Shown: piece after piece, positions 8,331-10,243 of the stretch
Layout: each line of letters opens with the position of its first letter
How positions within the stretch are numbered: the stretch's first letter is position 1
DNA from: Oligoflexaceae bacterium
GTDB lineage: Bacteria; Bdellovibrionota_B; Oligoflexia; Oligoflexales; Oligoflexaceae
DNA: 10,243 bases
Direction: 5' to 3'
NCBI GenBank assembly: GCA_947474445.1
Contig: CANJJY010000144.1
Coordinates: 1-10,243 of the forward strand
The notes under the pieces: model-generated
The model's database searches: none
What the model was told of the DNA's origin: nothing
The model's input: only the letters and a program-made list of their open reading frames with translations
Position numbers and translations under genes: made by a program

Positions 8331-8753
8331 ATGCGCACTATTCGAATGATGGCTTTGAGTATTGGTTTGAGTCTCGCGTCTATGGCCAGCGCAGCTGACA
8401 AAATCGCATCTTTGGAAGTGAACATTGACGATGCTGCCCTCATTAAAAAAGTTACTGGTATTCGTACCCTTTTCGTCATCCTCTACGATGCTGATAGCCC
8501 CATGCCGCGACCTTACGGAGCGATGAAAGTCGATCTAAAAGCGGATGCAAAAGGCAGCATCTTCAAAGGCGATCTGACGACGGAAAACGTTCAAGTCATG
8601 GGCGGCGGAGCTGTGCCTAAGAATCTACGCATTAAAGCGCGTCTCGATAAAGATGGTACAGCGGGCAAAGATCAAAGCGGTGATCTGGTCGGGTCGGCTG
8701 AAAAAGTCAAGCCGGGCGATGCCGTGAAAGTTAACATCACGCAGGCCATCTGA
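8331..8753 (+). CDS. Small exported protein resembling the C-terminal domain of cytochrome c biogenesis factor CcmI
   Basis: 140 aa. Residues 1-21 form a Sec signal peptide (Arg-rich start, hydrophobic core, SMASA then ADK), so the mature protein of about 119 aa should be periplasmic or secreted. The mature part matches, by pattern, the C-terminal domain of CcmI/CycH: a Val/Asp-rich opening (LEVNIDDAAL), the central TLFVILYDADSPMPRPYGAMK (compare the 'TLFVFAR...PPMPLAV' region of CcmI), and the later RIKARLDKDGTAGKDQSGDL (compare 'VVGARISKSGNAMPQSGDL'). In CcmI this domain binds apocytochrome and is fused to membrane and TPR parts, none of which is present here. There is no CXXC motif and no other cytochrome maturation gene nearby. 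It lies 112 nt after mglC and could be in the same transcript. The family match is by memory and needs a profile search; the specific role is unknown. Confidence 0.6.
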   Translation: MRTIRMMALSIGLSLASMASAADKIASLEVNIDDAALIKKVTGIRTLFVILYDADSPMPRPYGAMKVDLKADAKGSIFKGDLTTENVQVMGGGAVPKNLRIKARLDKDGTAGKDQSGDLVGSAEKVKPGDAVKVNITQAI

Positions 8754-8813
8754 AGGTCTGACGAGAGAGCTGCGTCCGGCCTGCCCAAGTCCATATCTTG
8801 TCATTTATACATA

Positions 8814-8845
8814 TTGTCTGGCTCAGAGTCCTGATATGTTATAAA
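8814..8845 (+). promoter_or_regulatory. Candidate extended -10 promoter upstream of the flippase
   Basis: TG (8837-8838), one base, then TATAAA (8840-8845) is an extended -10 element. TTGTCT at 8814-8819 is a -35-like box, but 20 nt away, which is longer than ideal. The flanking 8754-8966 region holds no other convincing element or terminator. Confidence 0.35.
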
Positions 8846-8966
8846 GACATTTCCTCAGATCTCCTCGCAGGTCAAATGGATGTATCGAGAGATCCGTCAA
8901 AGGACTTTGCTGGTCGGACAGCCGCCGCTCTGTTTGACGTCTTATTTACGGGAGCTTTTACGCAGC

Positions 8967-10243
8967 ATGTCGATCAATCATCGCCGTATCAGTCTGTCGA
9001 TTGCTTCGGGTCTGCTCTTGGAAATCATCAATAAGATATCGCCTATTCTCATTCTCTATCATGCTCAAAAATCCCTGGGACTCGCCGACTTTGGTTGGGC
9101 CCAGTTTCAATTGGCTCTTTTTGAAGTCGTTCAGCCCTTTGTCACCTATGGATTTCCCAACTTTGCCCTGGCGGCTGTCGCTGAGGACAAGGACCAATCC
9201 CCTGCGGTCAGCCAGGGACTTTTTTCGCATATTCTCGTCCTTAAAGTCTTTAATGCGCTGCGGGTATCTATCTTTTTCCTAGAGAGCCACAACTTTGGCG
9301 CCGCGACCGCCGCCGATCGCTATTCTTTCGATATTCTTTTAGTGGTCATGGCCGCTTGCATTTTTGATACCTTCTGGCTTTGTGTCGCTCGCCATAAGCT
9401 GGCCACTATGAGCCTTATCTCTGGCGTCTTGCGCATCGCCGCTTTGCTTTTGATCCTGACTCTGGTTGAATCGCCGAGCGACAAGCGCTTGTTCGTCTTT
9501 CTCTCGCTGCTTCCCAATTCGCTCATCTGCCTCTTGACCGGGCTCTACGCGTACAAGACCTTGTCTTTTTCACGCATCGCTTGGTCCAAGCTGCGCGAAA
9601 TCATGATGAAAGCTACGCCCTTTGCTTTGACGATCTTGGTCCTTACCCTCATCGATCGCATCGATATTTTTCTGATCGAAAGATGGTTTGGGCTCGAAAC
9701 AGCTGGGATCTACTCGGGACCTGCTCGCGTGATTCAGAGCCTGGCGATGGTAACGACCGCGATAGCCTTGCCCTTCTACGCAGAAATTCTCAAGGTGAAG
9801 GATCGCGATTCTCTCTATAAGCACGTGGCACTCAGTCTCTGGTTTTTGAGTGCATTGATTGCTCCCATTATCTTTGGTATCCCCTTTATCGAAGGCGATG
9901 TGATCCGTATTCTTTTTAGCCATTTGCCGGTTGCCGGACATTACCTCTTGAGTCTTCTGAGCGTCAGTATGATAGGATCGATTCTCGTATCCGTGTTTGG
10001 ATTGCAGATCCTCATGGCGCGATCGCGTCCCTGGCCGATTATCATCGCAGGGTCCATCTGTCTTTTCTTTATTCCGCCAACCGTTTGGGCCTTGAAAGCG
10101 ACCTGGGGCTTCAAATCGGTCGCCTACGTGATCATCGCGGGTAAGATCATTTTTGGTCTTCTCTGTATGCGATTTGCCAAGGAATTCTTGCCGAAAATCC
10201 CTTGGTCTTCCTTCCTGAAACCCATACTTGCAGGTGCAGGCAT
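8967..10243 (+). CDS. Wzx-type polysaccharide/oligosaccharide flippase, 3'-truncated by window edge
   Basis: Integral membrane protein of the polysaccharide transporter branch of the MOP superfamily, which moves lipid-linked glycans across the inner membrane. 425 residues are visible and the frame stays open to the window end. It has many hydrophobic segments, near residues 10-30, 46-66, 85-105, 121-140, 147-167, 175-195, 217-237, 290-310, 328-348, 357-377 and 384-402. Typical family features are a short polar N-terminus, early FGWAQF (42-47) followed by FVTYGF, and the mid-protein stretch DRIDIFLIERWFGLETAGIY (230-249), like the 'D.i.ig.f.g....G.Y' signature of Wzx/RfbX. The start is uncertain: 8967 gives a normal Wzx N-terminus but only a distant GGGAG-like site, while an in-frame ATG at 8880 adds 29 residues and has AGGT 7 nt upstream. 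No glycosyltransferase is in view, so the glycan is unknown. Confidence 0.8.
   Translation, partial: MSINHRRISLSIASGLLLEIINKISPILILYHAQKSLGLADFGWAQFQLALFEVVQPFVTYGFPNFALAAVAEDKDQSPAVSQGLFSHILVLKVFNALRVSIFFLESHNFGAATAADRYSFDILLVVMAACIFDTFWLCVARHKLATMSLISGVLRIAALLLILTLVESPSDKRLFVFLSLLPNSLICLLTGLYAYKTLSFSRIAWSKLREIMMKATPFALTILVLTLIDRIDIFLIERWFGLETAGIYSGPARVIQSLAMVTTAIALPFYAEILKVKDRDSLYKHVALSLWFLSALIAPIIFGIPFIEGDVIRILFSHLPVAGHYLLSLLSVSMIGSILVSVFGLQILMARSRPWPIIIAGSICLFFIPPTVWALKATWGFKSVAYVIIAGKIIFGLLCMRFAKEFLPKIPWSSFLKPILAGAG

Noticed and set aside
8958..9941. Minus-strand open frames opposite the flippase
   Set aside because: The plus strand carries a continuous hydrophobic flippase frame to the window end; the opposite frames are its shadows.

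Overview
The window reads as a galactoside-uptake and galactose-uptake region from a Gram-negative bacterium. The Gram-negative reading rests on an outer-membrane LamB-type porin, a periplasmic-binding-protein ABC importer and two further exported proteins. Base composition looks moderately GC-rich (roughly 50-55 % by eye). The mix of an enteric-style mglBAC operon with a Bacteroidetes-style beta-galactosidase carrying a C-terminal discoidin domain, plus a lipoprotein galactose receptor, fits a deep-branching proteobacterium such as the Oligoflexia/Bdellovibrionota. That placement is inference only.

Layout. (1) 1-2832, plus strand: the 3' two-thirds of a GH2 beta-galactosidase (lacZ type), cut by the left window edge, with two extra C-terminal domains. 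(2) 2841-2867: a perfect 10-bp inverted repeat between convergent genes, probably a shared terminator. (3) 2877-4166, minus strand: a LamB/maltoporin-like carbohydrate porin with a TTG start. (4) 4167-4540: a 374-bp divergent regulatory region with long interleaved complementary segments that could fold as a pseudoknotted leader RNA. (5) 4541-8218, plus strand: mglB-mglA-mglC, the galactose/methyl-galactoside ABC importer, with a strong hairpin plus U-rich tail between mglB and mglA. (6) 8331-8753: a small secreted protein resembling the C-terminal domain of the cytochrome c biogenesis factor CcmI. (7) 8967-10243: a Wzx-type polysaccharide flippase cut by the right window edge, possibly the start of a different functional block.

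How the genes may work together (inference): the porin admits galactosides through the outer membrane, the beta-galactosidase releases galactose, the lipoprotein MglB captures it, and MglA/MglC import it at the expense of ATP. The porin and mglB diverge from one intergenic region, so they could be co-regulated. No regulator, galactokinase or other Leloir-pathway gene lies inside the window. The CcmI-like protein and the flippase have no evident link to galactose use.

The most interesting non-coding signal is the ABA'B' arrangement of perfect complements upstream of mglB (4370-4454). A second genome-style signal is 16 copies of the palindrome CGATCG, in several reading frames but absent from the porin gene. 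I do not see a clearly new multi-gene system.
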